Shown: one piece after another, positions 15,281-23,999 of the stretch
How the letters are laid out: every line of letters begins with the position of its first letter
Numbering within the stretch: the first letter of the stretch is position 1
Source: an uncultured Clostridia bacterium
Lineage (GTDB): Bacteria; Bacillota; Clostridia; Oscillospirales; Oscillospiraceae
Length of the DNA: 44,963 bases
NCBI GenBank assembly: GCA_946539175.1
Contig: CAMNHH010000002.1
Location: 1 to 44,963, forward strand
Reading direction: 5' to 3'
The notes under the pieces: model-generated
Database searches by the model: none
Told to the model about the DNA's origin: nothing
What the model saw: the letters and a program-made list of their open reading frames with translations, nothing else
Program-made: the position numbers and the translations under genes

Positions 15281-16416
15281 TTCGTTTTCTCCTTTTTTAT
15301 TTGCTGTAAAATCAGAGCGGCGCAGCGGACGGAGGCCTGCCCGTCCTCACAGAATTCCTGTTCCCGGGCGAACTCCGCCCAGGCCTGGCTGGTCCAGAGG
15401 GGCTGCAGCTCCTTTAAGATCGCCTCCAGCTCCCCATTGCTCCGGGCCAGGGGGAAGGGCAGCCGGTCCAGGGGGAGGTAGAAGTCCCGGTCCTTCCGGT
15501 ATTGCTCCACGTCCGTGGCAAACTGGACGATGGGCTTGCCCGTCAGCGCGTAGTCGAACATGGAGGAGGAATAGTCGGTAATCAGCAGTCCCGCGGCGCA
15601 GAGCAGCTCCTGCATGTCCGGATAGTCGGTGGCGTTCACCAGACGGTCCGCGTCATAGGCAAAGAGCTGCTTCGACTGCTCCGCCACGTTGGGGTGCAGG
15701 CGGATCAGCACCGTCCACTCCCCCTTGAAGTTCTCCTGACAGCAGCGGCGGACCATGTCGGCGTCCAGGCGGTAGGCCTCCATGCTGTGGTCGTCCCGGA
15801 AGGTGGGGGCGTAGAGCGCCAGCTTCCGATCCTCCGGCAGACCCAGGGACTTGCAGACCTTGGCGTGGAGGGCGGCGTGATCCCGGTAGAAGATATCGTT
15901 GCGGGGGGTGCCGGTGTTCAAAACCGGGCCCTGATACCAGAAGCTGTTCCGGTAGAGCCCGGTCATGAAGCCGCTGCCGGAGACGAAGACGTCGCACTGG
16001 GCGGAGTCCCGCCTGGCTGCAGCCACGTAGGCGGCCTCCAGGCCCTTGTCCGCGTCCGCCTCCACCTTCTTCAGGGCGAAGCCGTGCCAGGTCTGCATGT
16101 AGAGCTGACCCTTGCGCTTCATATTCTCATACTTGCGGCAGTTGTCCACCCAGACCCGGGCGGAGGCCAGCGCCCGCAGCTTCTTCAGGCCGGTGTTGGG
16201 CACCGCCCGGACCCCCTCGGGAAGGGTCCTGGCGGCAGCCTCGTCCTTACAGAGCCAGATCAGATCCAGGTCCTCGCCGCTCTGCAGCAGGACCTCGCAG
16301 ATGGCCTTGGGGCTGTCGGACCAGCCCCGTCCGTAGTAGCTGGAAAAGACCACCCGGTTTTTCCGGATGGGGGTCACGGCACAGAGGGCCTTGACGGCCA
16401 GATCATGCATCGACAT
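15277..16416 (-). CDS. CDP-glycerol glycerophosphotransferase (TagB/TagF-like)
   Basis: A protein of about 379 residues with the glycerophosphotransferase fold: QTWHGFALKKV near the middle, VSGSGFMTGLYRNSF, LYAPTFRDD, and TDYSSSMFDYALTGKP, whose acidic-serine segment is conserved in TagB/TagF. It lacks the extra N-terminal domain of full TagF polymerases, so it may add one or a few glycerol phosphates (primase- or decoration-like). Three Met codons lie near the start. I chose 16416 because AAAGGAG is then seven bases away, whereas the first ATG at 16422 directly touches it. It overlaps the flippase gene end and tagD. Confidence 0.9.
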   Translation of the reverse strand: MSMHDLAVKALCAVTPIRKNRVVFSSYYGRGWSDSPKAICEVLLQSGEDLDLIWLCKDEAAARTLPEGVRAVPNTGLKKLRALASARVWVDNCRKYENMKRKGQLYMQTWHGFALKKVEADADKGLEAAYVAAARRDSAQCDVFVSGSGFMTGLYRNSFWYQGPVLNTGTPRNDIFYRDHAALHAKVCKSLGLPEDRKLALYAPTFRDDHSMEAYRLDADMVRRCCQENFKGEWTVLIRLHPNVAEQSKQLFAYDADRLVNATDYPDMQELLCAAGLLITDYSSSMFDYALTGKPIVQFATDVEQYRKDRDFYLPLDRLPFPLARSNGELEAILKELQPLWTSQAWAEFAREQEFCEDGQASVRCAALILQQIKKEKTK

Positions 16417-17716
16417 GGGCATTCTCCTTTAGTCGGTTCCGGTGACGCCAGATGACCGCCAGCCGGTAGGCCAGAATCCAGGCCTCCGCCACAGACATGG
16501 CGGCGCCCAGGGTGATCATATTCATGTTCCCGGTGAAATAGAGGATCGCCAGATTGATGAGATGGATCACGGAGCCGAACACGGTGGAATAGTTGGCGTG
16601 CTTCGCCAGGCCCATGGAGGAGAGCATGGGGAAGCCGCAGATATAGCTGGGCAGGATGATCACTGCGGTGGGCAGCATCACCCGCAGCACGTCGCCGGCG
16701 GGGCCGAACTCCGCGCCGAAAAGCAGTTCACAGAACCGGGGGGCGAGGATGAAGATCACCGCGCAGCCCGCCAGGATGATGGGCTCCAGGATCAGCAGGA
16801 CCTTCTTCACCAGCCGGTAGTCGTGGTGCTTCACCATATAGGGGTACAGGCTGTCGGAGATGGGGGTCAGGGCCTGCTTGCCGGTGGTCATCAGCTTGTC
16901 CGCCGAGGTATAGTAGCCCCGGACCGGGTTGTCCACCATCAGACCGCCGCTGCTGATCTTGCTGGGCGAGACAATGTCCAGGATCACGGTGTTCAGGGCG
17001 GAATAGGCGGTGGTGGCAAAGCGGGAGAGGAAGAACACGGAGGACTGCTTCATCCGCAGCCACACGTCCCCGGGACTGACCCGGCAGAAGCGGATGTTCA
17101 GACGCTTTTTCGCGTCGATCAGACAGGCGAAGACCGCCGCGAAGTTGCCGATGGCGGTCATGGCGGGGATGACCCAGATGGTCTCGGGTCCCTTGAGGAA
17201 GAGGATGATGCCCAGGGTGGAAAAGGCCCGGATGCACACCGTACGGATGGTGATGGCGGACATCTTCTCCAGGCCCCGGTAGAGATAGTCCGGCAGCAGG
17301 GCGTTGAAGGCGGTGCCCAGGAAAAACAGGAAGTAGAAGCCGAACTTTCCCCTCCAGGCGGGGATCACCCGGCAGAGCACAAACAGGGCCGCCAGGGTCA
17401 GGAGCGTCAGAGCCAGCTTGCACCAGCTCACCGCCGTCAGGATCACGTTCAGCCGCTTGCCGTCCTCCCGGAAGCGGGAGACCTCGTCGGTGGCGGAGAG
17501 CAGAAAGCCGAAGTCGATGAAGAGCTGGAAATAGACCATGATGGCCATGGCCACGCCCACGGTGCCGTAGACCGACACCCCCAGCTTCCGGGTCTCAAAG
17601 GGAACCACCAGGGCGGAGAGCAGGTAATTGGAAAAGGTCAGCAGATAGAGCATCAGGGTGTTCCAGGCCAGGACGCCCTCCTTCTTCCCCATTAATCTTT
17701 TGAATTTAGAAAACAC
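16403..17716 (-). CDS. Polysaccharide flippase (Wzx/PST family)
   Basis: A 437-residue membrane protein with about twelve to fourteen hydrophobic segments, of the polysaccharide transporter (MOP) type. N-terminal LAWNTLMLYLLTFSNYLL and ETRKLGVSVYGTVGVA match the pattern in which NTL...Y is followed by P and LG...YG. It should move lipid-linked oligosaccharide units to the outer face of the membrane. The start is GTG at 17716, supported by GAGG seven bases upstream; nearby in-frame ATG codons lack a ribosome site. It lies between glycosyltransferase and glycerophosphotransferase genes. Confidence 0.88.
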   Translation of the reverse strand: MFSKFKRLMGKKEGVLAWNTLMLYLLTFSNYLLSALVVPFETRKLGVSVYGTVGVAMAIMVYFQLFIDFGFLLSATDEVSRFREDGKRLNVILTAVSWCKLALTLLTLAALFVLCRVIPAWRGKFGFYFLFFLGTAFNALLPDYLYRGLEKMSAITIRTVCIRAFSTLGIILFLKGPETIWVIPAMTAIGNFAAVFACLIDAKKRLNIRFCRVSPGDVWLRMKQSSVFFLSRFATTAYSALNTVILDIVSPSKISSGGLMVDNPVRGYYTSADKLMTTGKQALTPISDSLYPYMVKHHDYRLVKKVLLILEPIILAGCAVIFILAPRFCELLFGAEFGPAGDVLRVMLPTAVIILPSYICGFPMLSSMGLAKHANYSTVFGSVIHLINLAILYFTGNMNMITLGAAMSVAEAWILAYRLAVIWRHRNRLKENAHVDA

Positions 17717-17741
17717 AGTTATGCCTCATTTATCTTGTTTG

Positions 17742-17759
17742 ATGGGGCCGCGCCGCTAC
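17742..17759. repeat. Stop-codon palindromic element, copy 2 (GT2 end)
   Basis: On the minus strand the stop codon of the GT2 gene reads CTGTAGCGGCGCGGCCCCATC. TAGCGGC matches the hflX, ruvC and spoIVA copies, and GGGGCCGCGCC forms a partial inverted repeat. Confidence 0.5.
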
Positions 17760-18739
17760 AGGAGCTTTGTCAGCCGAAACAGGGTCCGGGCCAGGCGGTA
17801 ACGTCTGCCCTCCAGGAGCTTGAGAAGAATCAGCTTTTTCTTCCCCAGGGAGGGAAGCAGGGCGCAGCTTCGATACTCGGGGTAACGCTTCTGCACGTAG
17901 CCCAAAAACTCCGGCAGATAGTCGGCCCCGGGGTCCTCCAGCAGGACCCGGCGGGCCGCGTCCAGCACGTTGGTCACCGCCAGCTGGGTCAGCCAGGGCA
18001 GATAGCGCTCCGTCTCCCCCGCCGCCTCAAAGGGGGCCCGGGCCATGTCCAGCGCGTTCAGAATCTCCAGGTTGCGCTTGAGATTGGAGCTCCGCATGAT
18101 GGAGCCCCGGCGGATCAGATAGCCGTAGAAGGGGTCCCGCAGCCGGACCACGCGCTTGGCCGCCAGCAGCAGACCGGGGGTGGTACACAGATCCTCATAC
18201 CAGACCCGGCCCGGGAATCGGATGCCGGTGTCGGTAAACAGGCTTCTGCGGCACAGGCGGCACCAGGCCATGGGCGGATCCAGCAGCAGCTCCGGGGTGT
18301 CCCTGAGGGCTGTGGGCCTGCCCGCCTCCGGGATGGGCCGGGACTCCGCCGGACTTTCCGTCCCGTCCTCCGCCACGTAGCGGAAGGAGAAGGTATACAT
18401 ATCGGCTCCGCTTTTGTCGATCTCCTCCGACAGCCGGGAGAGGGTGTCGGGGGCCACGGTGTCGTCGCTGTCCACAAAGAGCAGATAGTCCCCCCTTGCG
18501 GCCTCCAGCCCCGTATTCCGGGCGGCGCCCAGGCCGCCGTTGGGCTGGTGGATCACCCGGATCAGCTCCGGGTGGGCGGCCCCGTATTCGTCGCAGAGGG
18601 CGGGGCATTTGCCGTCGGTGGCCCCGTCGTCCACCAAAATCAGCTCCCAGTCCCCGCAGCGCTGGGCCAGCAGGGACTCCACGCATTTGGGCAGCCAATC
18701 CGCCACATTGTAGACCGGAACGATGACAGAAAATCGCAT
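17756..18739 (-). CDS. Family 2 glycosyltransferase (GT-A fold), second of a pair
   Basis: A 327-residue GT2 enzyme. It begins FSVIVPVYNVADWL, has LILVDDGATDG and HQPNGGLGAARNTG, and carries the metal-binding DxD as VDSDD near residue 88. The C-terminal part is the helical region common to polysaccharide GT2 enzymes, ending in basic residues. It is a close paralogue of the upstream gene, only four bases away; the pair could add two sugars to the lipid-linked unit. Sugar and acceptor cannot be read from the sequence. Its TAG stop lies in a TAGCGGC palindrome. Confidence 0.92.
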   Translation of the reverse strand: MRFSVIVPVYNVADWLPKCVESLLAQRCGDWELILVDDGATDGKCPALCDEYGAAHPELIRVIHQPNGGLGAARNTGLEAARGDYLLFVDSDDTVAPDTLSRLSEEIDKSGADMYTFSFRYVAEDGTESPAESRPIPEAGRPTALRDTPELLLDPPMAWCRLCRRSLFTDTGIRFPGRVWYEDLCTTPGLLLAAKRVVRLRDPFYGYLIRRGSIMRSSNLKRNLEILNALDMARAPFEAAGETERYLPWLTQLAVTNVLDAARRVLLEDPGADYLPEFLGYVQKRYPEYRSCALLPSLGKKKLILLKLLEGRRYRLARTLFRLTKLL

Positions 18740-18743
18740 AGCT

Positions 18744-19712
18744 TTATCCTTTCAGATTGAAGAGGGTCCGCAGCAGCCGATACTGCCGATGGCGCACCAG
18801 CCACAGGGCCAGGCGCTTCAGCCGGGGCAGCCTGGCGTTGTAGGAATTGTGCTTCCAGTCCGGGAAGGTCCTGTCGGTGTAGGCCCGGAACTCCGCCAGC
18901 AGCGGATGCTTCGGGTCCTGCCGGGCCACCCGCACCGAAGCGGCCAGCAGCACGTGCTGGACGGTGAGGGCGCAGAGCTCCTCCCGGTAGTCGTCATAGC
19001 GGCCCGTCTGCCGGAACCAGGCCAGGATGTCGTCCAGGGCCTCGAAGATCTCCCGGTTCCGGTCCAGCCTGGTGCTGCTCATGATGGAGCCGGGACGGCT
19101 CAGATAGTAGTAGAAGGGCTCCGGCAGCACCAGAATGCTCCGGGCAGCCGCCTCCAGCTTCACGGTGGTGCGGATGTCCTCGTACCAGACCCTGGAGGGG
19201 TAGCGGATCCCGTTCTCCAGAAACAGCGCTCTACGCCACATCCGCATCCAGGCGGAGGGGGGCGCCAGCAGATAGTCCTTCCGCCGCGTCAGGCTGAAGG
19301 GCGCGCCGGGGGCCGCGTAGGCCGTCTGTGGGACAGGGGGATCGGAGCCGTTGTCGGCAAAGAACTGGAAGCCCACCACGTCCAGATCGGGCGTCGCCGC
19401 TTTCTTCAGTGCCGCCAGGGTGCCGGGGTGGATCTTGTCGTCGCTGTCCACGCAGAGCAGCCACTCCCCTGCCGCAGCCTCGATGCCCGTGTTCCGGGCG
19501 GCCCCCAGGCCGCCGTTGGCCTGATGGATCACCCGGATCAGCTCCGGGTACCGGGCGGCGTAGGCGTCGCAGATCGCGCCGCTGGCGTCGGTGGCCCCGT
19601 CGTCCACCAGAATGATCTCACAGTCCGCGGTATCGTTGGCCAGGACGGAGTCCAGGCAGCCCCGCAGATAGGCTTCCACGTTATAGACCGGAATGATGAT
19701 ACTGATTTTCAT
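18744..19712 (-). CDS. Family 2 glycosyltransferase (GT-A fold), first of a pair
   Basis: A 322-residue GT2 enzyme with ISIIIPVYNVEAYL at its N-terminus, IILVDDGATDASG, HQANGGLGAARNTG and the DxD-type VDSDD. The ATG at 19712 is preceded by AAGGAG and overlaps the stop of the membrane polymerase gene by ATGA; a much longer open frame upstream is a shadow of that gene. The last codons hold the ribosome site of the next gene. The sequence shares most motifs with the following GT2 gene, which suggests a tandem duplication followed by divergence. Confidence 0.93.
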   Translation of the reverse strand: MKISIIIPVYNVEAYLRGCLDSVLANDTADCEIILVDDGATDASGAICDAYAARYPELIRVIHQANGGLGAARNTGIEAAAGEWLLCVDSDDKIHPGTLAALKKAATPDLDVVGFQFFADNGSDPPVPQTAYAAPGAPFSLTRRKDYLLAPPSAWMRMWRRALFLENGIRYPSRVWYEDIRTTVKLEAAARSILVLPEPFYYYLSRPGSIMSSTRLDRNREIFEALDDILAWFRQTGRYDDYREELCALTVQHVLLAASVRVARQDPKHPLLAEFRAYTDRTFPDWKHNSYNARLPRLKRLALWLVRHRQYRLLRTLFNLKG

Positions 19713-21196
19713 GGGGACAGCTCCTTTTTTCTTCCGGGCAATCCGGGCAGCGGGCCGCGGGTCAAGTGCCACAGGCCCGCCAGAACGTAGGCAAGATACA
19801 CGGAGGCGTTGTTCCTGCGGAGCACGGAGACCGTGGTGCAGGCATAGACCAGTGCGATGGCAAAGGCGATGAGAAAGGCGGCCAGCCGTGGATGGAACAG
19901 CATTCGGGGCTGCCTGCGGAGGAAGCGAAGGACACGCAGCGGGAAGATTCCCAGAAAGCACACGCACAGAGCCAAGCCCAGGTAACCGCAGAGATAGACC
20001 ACGCCCAGGACGTCGTTCTCCGGGTCGTAGGTCTCAAACTCCCGCTTCCACTGGTCCGCCTCGAAATAATAGACCTCGGTCTCCTCCACCCGGGTCCTGC
20101 CGATCTCCAGACCGAAGAAGGGGGACAGGGGCGAGGCCTCGGTGGATTCCCGCATCAGCAGCTCGCAGTAGCGGAGCTTCCGCAGCCGGTCGTCACAGAT
20201 CCGGTTCGCGTCCAGGGTGCCCTCATAGGCCTCCGCCACGGCCTGGATGCCGAAGCGGTCCACCATGCCCTGCAGATTGTAGCGGTAGGCGATCCGCAGC
20301 GTCTCAGGATCCCCCGGCTCCAGACCGGCCACGGCAGCGTCGATGCGCTGCTGCTTGGTTACCGCGTTCCGGGCCACCTCCCGCTGGTTCCGCATCATGG
20401 GAGACACGGGCAGCAGGCAGGCAAAGACGGCGGTACACAGCAGCAGAGTCAGCGCCTGGGGCCGGAGCGATTTGTCATGCAGCAGCATGCAGGCCGCCAG
20501 GCAGAGGCCGGTGGCCATCAGAGAAGCGTAGGCCAGGCGGGTGCCAAAGAGAAACAGAACGCCGAAGCACAGCAGGCAGGCCCCCACAAGGGGCAGAAGT
20601 CTGCCGGGAAAGCGCTCCAGAGTCCAGGCCAGGACCAGGGGGCAGAGCAGGCTCAGAATGGCGCTCTGTGCGGAGCTCCAGAAAAACCAGCCCCGGACCC
20701 CGATCCCCTTGGCCTCGTAGGTATGGGGATCCGTCCCGGTGAGGACGCTCAGCAGCATTACGAGAAGAATGACGCCGAAGCTCAACAGCAGGCCCTTCAT
20801 CAGTACGGAGAAGCCGTCCTGCAGCTCCTTGGAAAAGGTGATGAAGCAAAGCGTCGCGATGGGCAGGAAGAGAAAGCGGATCTGATCCGCCAGATCCTCC
20901 AGCCAGGCGTAATCCGGGTTGACCCTCCGGCACACCAGGCAGTGGCCGCTGAGATAAGCCAGGACGATCAGCCCCAGCACCAGATAGACCCAGCGGCGGC
21001 GGCTCAGCAGGACTCCCAGGACCAGGATCATCACCAGCAGGACGATCCGTGCCGTCAGGGTAAAGGTATTGCTCAGACCCGTCCGAAGCTGCCAGTAGCC
21101 CAGTACGTCCAACAGGGGCTGGAGCACGCAGAAAACCACGATCAGCACCGGAAGGCGCCTTTTGAGCCAGGTCATCAGCTGATTGGAACTTGTCAA
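19709..21196 (-). CDS. O-antigen ligase/polymerase-like membrane protein (Wzy-like) 2
   Basis: A 495-residue membrane protein with about eleven hydrophobic segments and one large extracytoplasmic loop (about 265-395), the topology of Wzy polymerases and WaaL-type ligases. N-terminal RRLPVLIVVFCVLQPLLDVLGYWQ, VLTGTDPHTYEAKGIGVRGWFFW and FLFGTRL match the adjacent upstream protein, so the two are paralogues. The start is TTG at 21196 with AAAGGAGC eight bases upstream; no better in-frame ATG exists before the first membrane helix. It probably polymerises or transfers the glycan made by this operon. Confidence 0.85.
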   Translation of the reverse strand: MTSSNQLMTWLKRRLPVLIVVFCVLQPLLDVLGYWQLRTGLSNTFTLTARIVLLVMILVLGVLLSRRRWVYLVLGLIVLAYLSGHCLVCRRVNPDYAWLEDLADQIRFLFLPIATLCFITFSKELQDGFSVLMKGLLLSFGVILLVMLLSVLTGTDPHTYEAKGIGVRGWFFWSSAQSAILSLLCPLVLAWTLERFPGRLLPLVGACLLCFGVLFLFGTRLAYASLMATGLCLAACMLLHDKSLRPQALTLLLCTAVFACLLPVSPMMRNQREVARNAVTKQQRIDAAVAGLEPGDPETLRIAYRYNLQGMVDRFGIQAVAEAYEGTLDANRICDDRLRKLRYCELLMRESTEASPLSPFFGLEIGRTRVEETEVYYFEADQWKREFETYDPENDVLGVVYLCGYLGLALCVCFLGIFPLRVLRFLRRQPRMLFHPRLAAFLIAFAIALVYACTTVSVLRRNNASVYLAYVLAGLWHLTRGPLPGLPGRKKELSP

Positions 21197-21267
21197 GTAC
21201 GCGTGCTCCTTTCTGTCAAACTCGTCCCTTCAGCGGGACGGCATTGCGGATACCGATTGCCGGGCGA

Positions 21268-22845
21268 TTACTTTTGAAGCGCCGGCTTCCGCTCGGTTTC
21301 CTCTTTCTTTTGGCTCAGATACCAGAGTCCCACCAGCACCAGTGCCATGTAAACGGAGGCGTTGTTTCGGCGCAGGACGGAAACGGTGAAGTAGGCGTGG
21401 GCCAGGCCGAACAGGTAGGCGCCGGCAAAGGCGATCATATCCACGGTGAAATAGCTTCTGAAATCCCGCAGGACACAGACCAGCGCCTTGACGCCGAACC
21501 AAAGCAGGAAGAGCACCATCAGCACCAGGCCCACGATGCCCAGCAGGAAGTAGATGCCGTGGAAGTCGTTCTCCACGTCGTAGTTGATGTACCCGTCCTC
21601 CCACTCGCCGGTCTTTTCGTTCTTCACGCCGTAGTGGACGAACTCCCGCATATCCAGCAGATTGATGCCGAACAGGTGCTGGAGCAGGTTGGCGTCCTCC
21701 ATCAGCAGCTCGCAGAAGCTGAGCTTTTCGATACGCCAATTGCCGAGAACGGCAGCGTCCATGGTGTATTTGTATTTGTCCATGACCCGGGCGTAGCCGA
21801 AGTGCTGGACCATGCCGGCCAGGTAGCCGCGGTAGATCTTCTCCAGCTTTTTCCAGTCGCTTCTGGACATATTGGGGGCGTCGGGAGAATCCGGCACAGG
21901 CACCTCAGTCTCACCCGGGGCCAAGGGCTCGGTTTCCTCCGTCGGAGGCGTTACGTCATCGGGCAGAATGGTGATATGCTGATCGTCGATGACTTTATCG
22001 TTTCGCTCGGTGATCTCATCCACCGCATGCATCCGCTGAGCCATGGGAGACAGCGGAAAGGCGCCGGTGAAGATCGCCGTAATCAGGAAAACCACCAGAG
22101 CCTGCTTCCAGCGCTTGTGGTCCATCAAAAACAGGCAGACGCTGACGCCGAGGCCGCAGGCCACCATGGCGCCAAAGGTCAGGCGGGTGCCAAAGAAATA
22201 GAGCGTGACCTCCGCCGCCACCGTACACAGAGCCACAGGCAGCAGCTTGTCCCGCCAGCGGCTGAGCGACCAGCAGATAACGATGGGGGCCATCATAGCC
22301 AGGATGGCGCTCTGGCTGTTGGCCCAGAAAAACCAGCCCAGCACGCCGATGTGCTCGTGCCGGTAGGTCTCCCGGTCGGTGCCGGTCAGTACGCTGACGA
22401 TCTCCACAGCCACGATGATCAGGATATTGATGAGCATGCCGGTTTTCATGGCCTGGAAGGCCTTCTCCCCGCCGCAGCGCAGGAAGGTGATGAAGCACAG
22501 CACCGTCATGGGCATCAGATAGATCCGAATCAGATTGATCAGATCTGTCACAGGCTCCGTATAGCCGCCGGGCAGGTTTGCCGCCACGTGCAGCGCGGTC
22601 AGAACCAGAAGCACGGCCGCGAACAGAAAGTAGTACCGCTTGCGGTCAGAAAGCAAAAATCCCAGCAGCACGGATCCGCAGAGCAACAGCATACGAACGG
22701 CCATGGTCAGCGTGTTGCCGATCTCCAGCATCATCTGCCAATAGCCCACCACGTCCAGGATGGGCTGCAGGATGCAATAGATCATAATCAATATCGGAAG
22801 GCGCCGGATCAGTGCGGCCTTCAGGGAGTCTCTTTGCTTCAGCAA
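21268..22845 (-). CDS. O-antigen ligase/polymerase-like membrane protein (Wzy-like) 1
   Basis: A membrane protein of about 525 residues, first gene of the glycopolymer operon. It has about eleven hydrophobic segments and a large hydrophilic loop (about 290-420) rich in Glu, Pro and Thr. RRLPILIMIYCILQPILDVVGYWQ and LTGTDRETYRHEHIGVLGWFFW align with the next gene. A longer open frame crosses the promoter, so I chose the TTG at 22845: it puts RRLP at residue 13, close to its position in the paralogue, and it follows the promoter by 34 bp. The ribosome site (AAGGGAAG) is modest. Polymerase versus ligase roles of the pair cannot be told apart. Confidence 0.82.
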   Translation of the reverse strand: MLKQRDSLKAALIRRLPILIMIYCILQPILDVVGYWQMMLEIGNTLTMAVRMLLLCGSVLLGFLLSDRKRYYFLFAAVLLVLTALHVAANLPGGYTEPVTDLINLIRIYLMPMTVLCFITFLRCGGEKAFQAMKTGMLINILIIVAVEIVSVLTGTDRETYRHEHIGVLGWFFWANSQSAILAMMAPIVICWSLSRWRDKLLPVALCTVAAEVTLYFFGTRLTFGAMVACGLGVSVCLFLMDHKRWKQALVVFLITAIFTGAFPLSPMAQRMHAVDEITERNDKVIDDQHITILPDDVTPPTEETEPLAPGETEVPVPDSPDAPNMSRSDWKKLEKIYRGYLAGMVQHFGYARVMDKYKYTMDAAVLGNWRIEKLSFCELLMEDANLLQHLFGINLLDMREFVHYGVKNEKTGEWEDGYINYDVENDFHGIYFLLGIVGLVLMVLFLLWFGVKALVCVLRDFRSYFTVDMIAFAGAYLFGLAHAYFTVSVLRRNNASVYMALVLVGLWYLSQKKEETERKPALQK

Positions 22846-22879
22846 GGTCCCACTTCCCTTCTTATCTTTATGTTGATAT

Positions 22880-22908
22880 AGTATACCATACGGAACAGCT
22901 TTTGTCCA
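22880..22908 (-). promoter_or_regulatory. SigA-type promoter of the glycopolymer operon
   Basis: On the minus strand TGGACA (22903-22908), a 17-bp spacer and TATACT (22880-22885) precede the TTG start of the first Wzy-like gene. It lies directly after the terminator of the zinc-ribbon gene. Confidence 0.82.
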
Positions 22909-22910
22909 GA

Positions 22911-22946
22911 TAAAAAAGAGAAGCGGCATCCGTTTCCGGATGCCGC
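22911..22946 (-). terminator. Terminator of the sigH/zinc-ribbon unit
   Basis: A perfect 10-bp stem (22923-22932 with 22937-22946) closed by a 4-nt loop is followed on the minus strand by TTCTCTTTTTT, 13 bases after the zinc-ribbon gene stop. Confidence 0.9.
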
Positions 22947-22958
22947 GAAGCTGAAAAA

Positions 22959-23237
22959 TCAGCCGTTCTCTCTCATCTTTGCAAAGCACTCGCTGCAGTA
23001 GACGGGACGGTCGGTCTTGGGCTCGAAGGGAACGCGAGCTTCCCGGCCGCAGGCCGCGCAGGTGGCGGTGAAGAACTCTCTGGGGCCGCGGGCAGCGTTC
23101 TTGCGAGCGTCACGGCAGGCCTTGCAGCGCTGGGGCTCGTTCTGGAAGCCGCGCTCTGCATAGAATTCCTGCTCACCGGCGGTGAAAACGAACTCTTTGC
23201 CGCACTCTTTGCAAACTAAGGTCTTGTCTTCGAACAT
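22959..23237 (-). CDS. Small zinc-ribbon protein (zf-trcl/Tbcl type)
   Basis: A 92-residue protein with two treble-clef-like cysteine sets: CKECGKEF (C9, C12) with CKACRDARK, and CAACGREARVPF with CSECF. The spacing fits a double zinc ribbon of a small family common in Clostridia. AGAGAGG precedes the start. It follows the SigH-like gene by 64 bp with no obvious promoter between, and it ends in a strong terminator, so the two may form a unit. Its function is unknown; nucleic-acid or protein binding is only a guess from the fold. Confidence 0.85.
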   Translation of the reverse strand: MFEDKTLVCKECGKEFVFTAGEQEFYAERGFQNEPQRCKACRDARKNAARGPREFFTATCAACGREARVPFEPKTDRPVYCSECFAKMRENG

Positions 23238-23301
23238 GGATTTTACCTCTCTTTTGGTTGCCTGTCCTGATGGTTGCGAACATTGGCAGATTTAGAATAT
23301 G

Positions 23302-23880
23302 CTAAACGGTTGAACCGTCTTCGCCAAGGATATGGGCGGCCTTGCGGCGAATCCGCTGCACGGCGTTGTCCACGGATTTCTGTGCCTTGCCCAGACGCCG
23401 GGAGATCTCGCGGTAGGAATAGCCCTCCAGATACAGGGCCAGAACCCGCCGCTCCGTGGGACTGAGCTGCTGCTCCAGGGCTTTCATGAAGTCCCGGAAC
23501 TGCTCCCGGCTGATCAGCTCCGACTCCGGATCGCTCAGCAGGACTCCGCTTCCTTCCAGGGGAACGGAGTCGTTCAGAGGCGCATGCTTCCGGGCGGCGG
23601 CGGCGCGGACTGCCGAGATCAAATGCCGTCGGATACAGAGGGCCGCGAAGGCCTCAAAGGGGGTCCCGCTGTCGGGACGGTAGCCGCGAATGGCGTCCAG
23701 CAGGCCGATCATGCCCTCCTGGACCAGATCCTCATGATCGCCTCCCGCCAGAAACAGGGGACGGGCGCAGGCCCGCACCAGACGGGTGTGCCGCTGGATC
23801 AGCTCCCGCATGGCGCCGTGGGAGGCAGCGGCAAGGGCCAGCAGCTCCCGGTCGCTATAGTGTGTGAAATCTTCTGTCAT
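23302..23880 (-). CDS. sigH: SigH-like sigma-70 family factor
   Basis: A 192-residue sigma factor with region 2 (DLVQEGMIGLLDAIRGYRPDSGTPFEAFA split around residues 50-80) and region 4 (LSPTERRVLALYLEGYSYREISRRLG plus KSVDNAVQRIRRK, about 138-180). The YRPDSGTPFEAFA and KSVDNAVQRIRRK segments are those of sporulation sigma-H, which starts the switch to sporulation. It is somewhat shorter than the B. subtilis protein of about 218 residues, mostly in the linker. A strong SigA promoter lies upstream. An alternative is another small alternative sigma factor; I think SigH is more likely. Confidence 0.82.
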   Translation of the reverse strand: MTEDFTHYSDRELLALAAASHGAMRELIQRHTRLVRACARPLFLAGGDHEDLVQEGMIGLLDAIRGYRPDSGTPFEAFAALCIRRHLISAVRAAAARKHAPLNDSVPLEGSGVLLSDPESELISREQFRDFMKALEQQLSPTERRVLALYLEGYSYREISRRLGKAQKSVDNAVQRIRRKAAHILGEDGSTV

Positions 23881-23904
23881 ATATTCTGAAATGTGTTCCC
23901 GATA

Positions 23905-23932
23905 ATTATACCACTTCTCGCCTGTCTGTCAA
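23905..23932 (-). promoter_or_regulatory. SigA-type promoter of sigH
   Basis: On the minus strand a consensus TTGACA (23927-23932) and a consensus TATAAT (23905-23910) have a 16-bp spacer. It is the best promoter match in the window. Confidence 0.9.
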
Positions 23933-23999
23933 CTGGTTTTTTGCAAAAATCCGAAGTTTTTATCATTTCTTAAGAATAAAAGCAGGAATTAATGTATAT

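Noticed and set aside
22846..22989. Longer start of the first Wzy-like gene
   Set aside because: It would begin upstream of a clear promoter and inside the terminator of the previous gene.
23933..23999. Terminator after ruvB in the AT-rich gap
   Set aside because: The inverted repeat near GGATTTTTGCAAAAAACC is almost all A and T and too weak to call.
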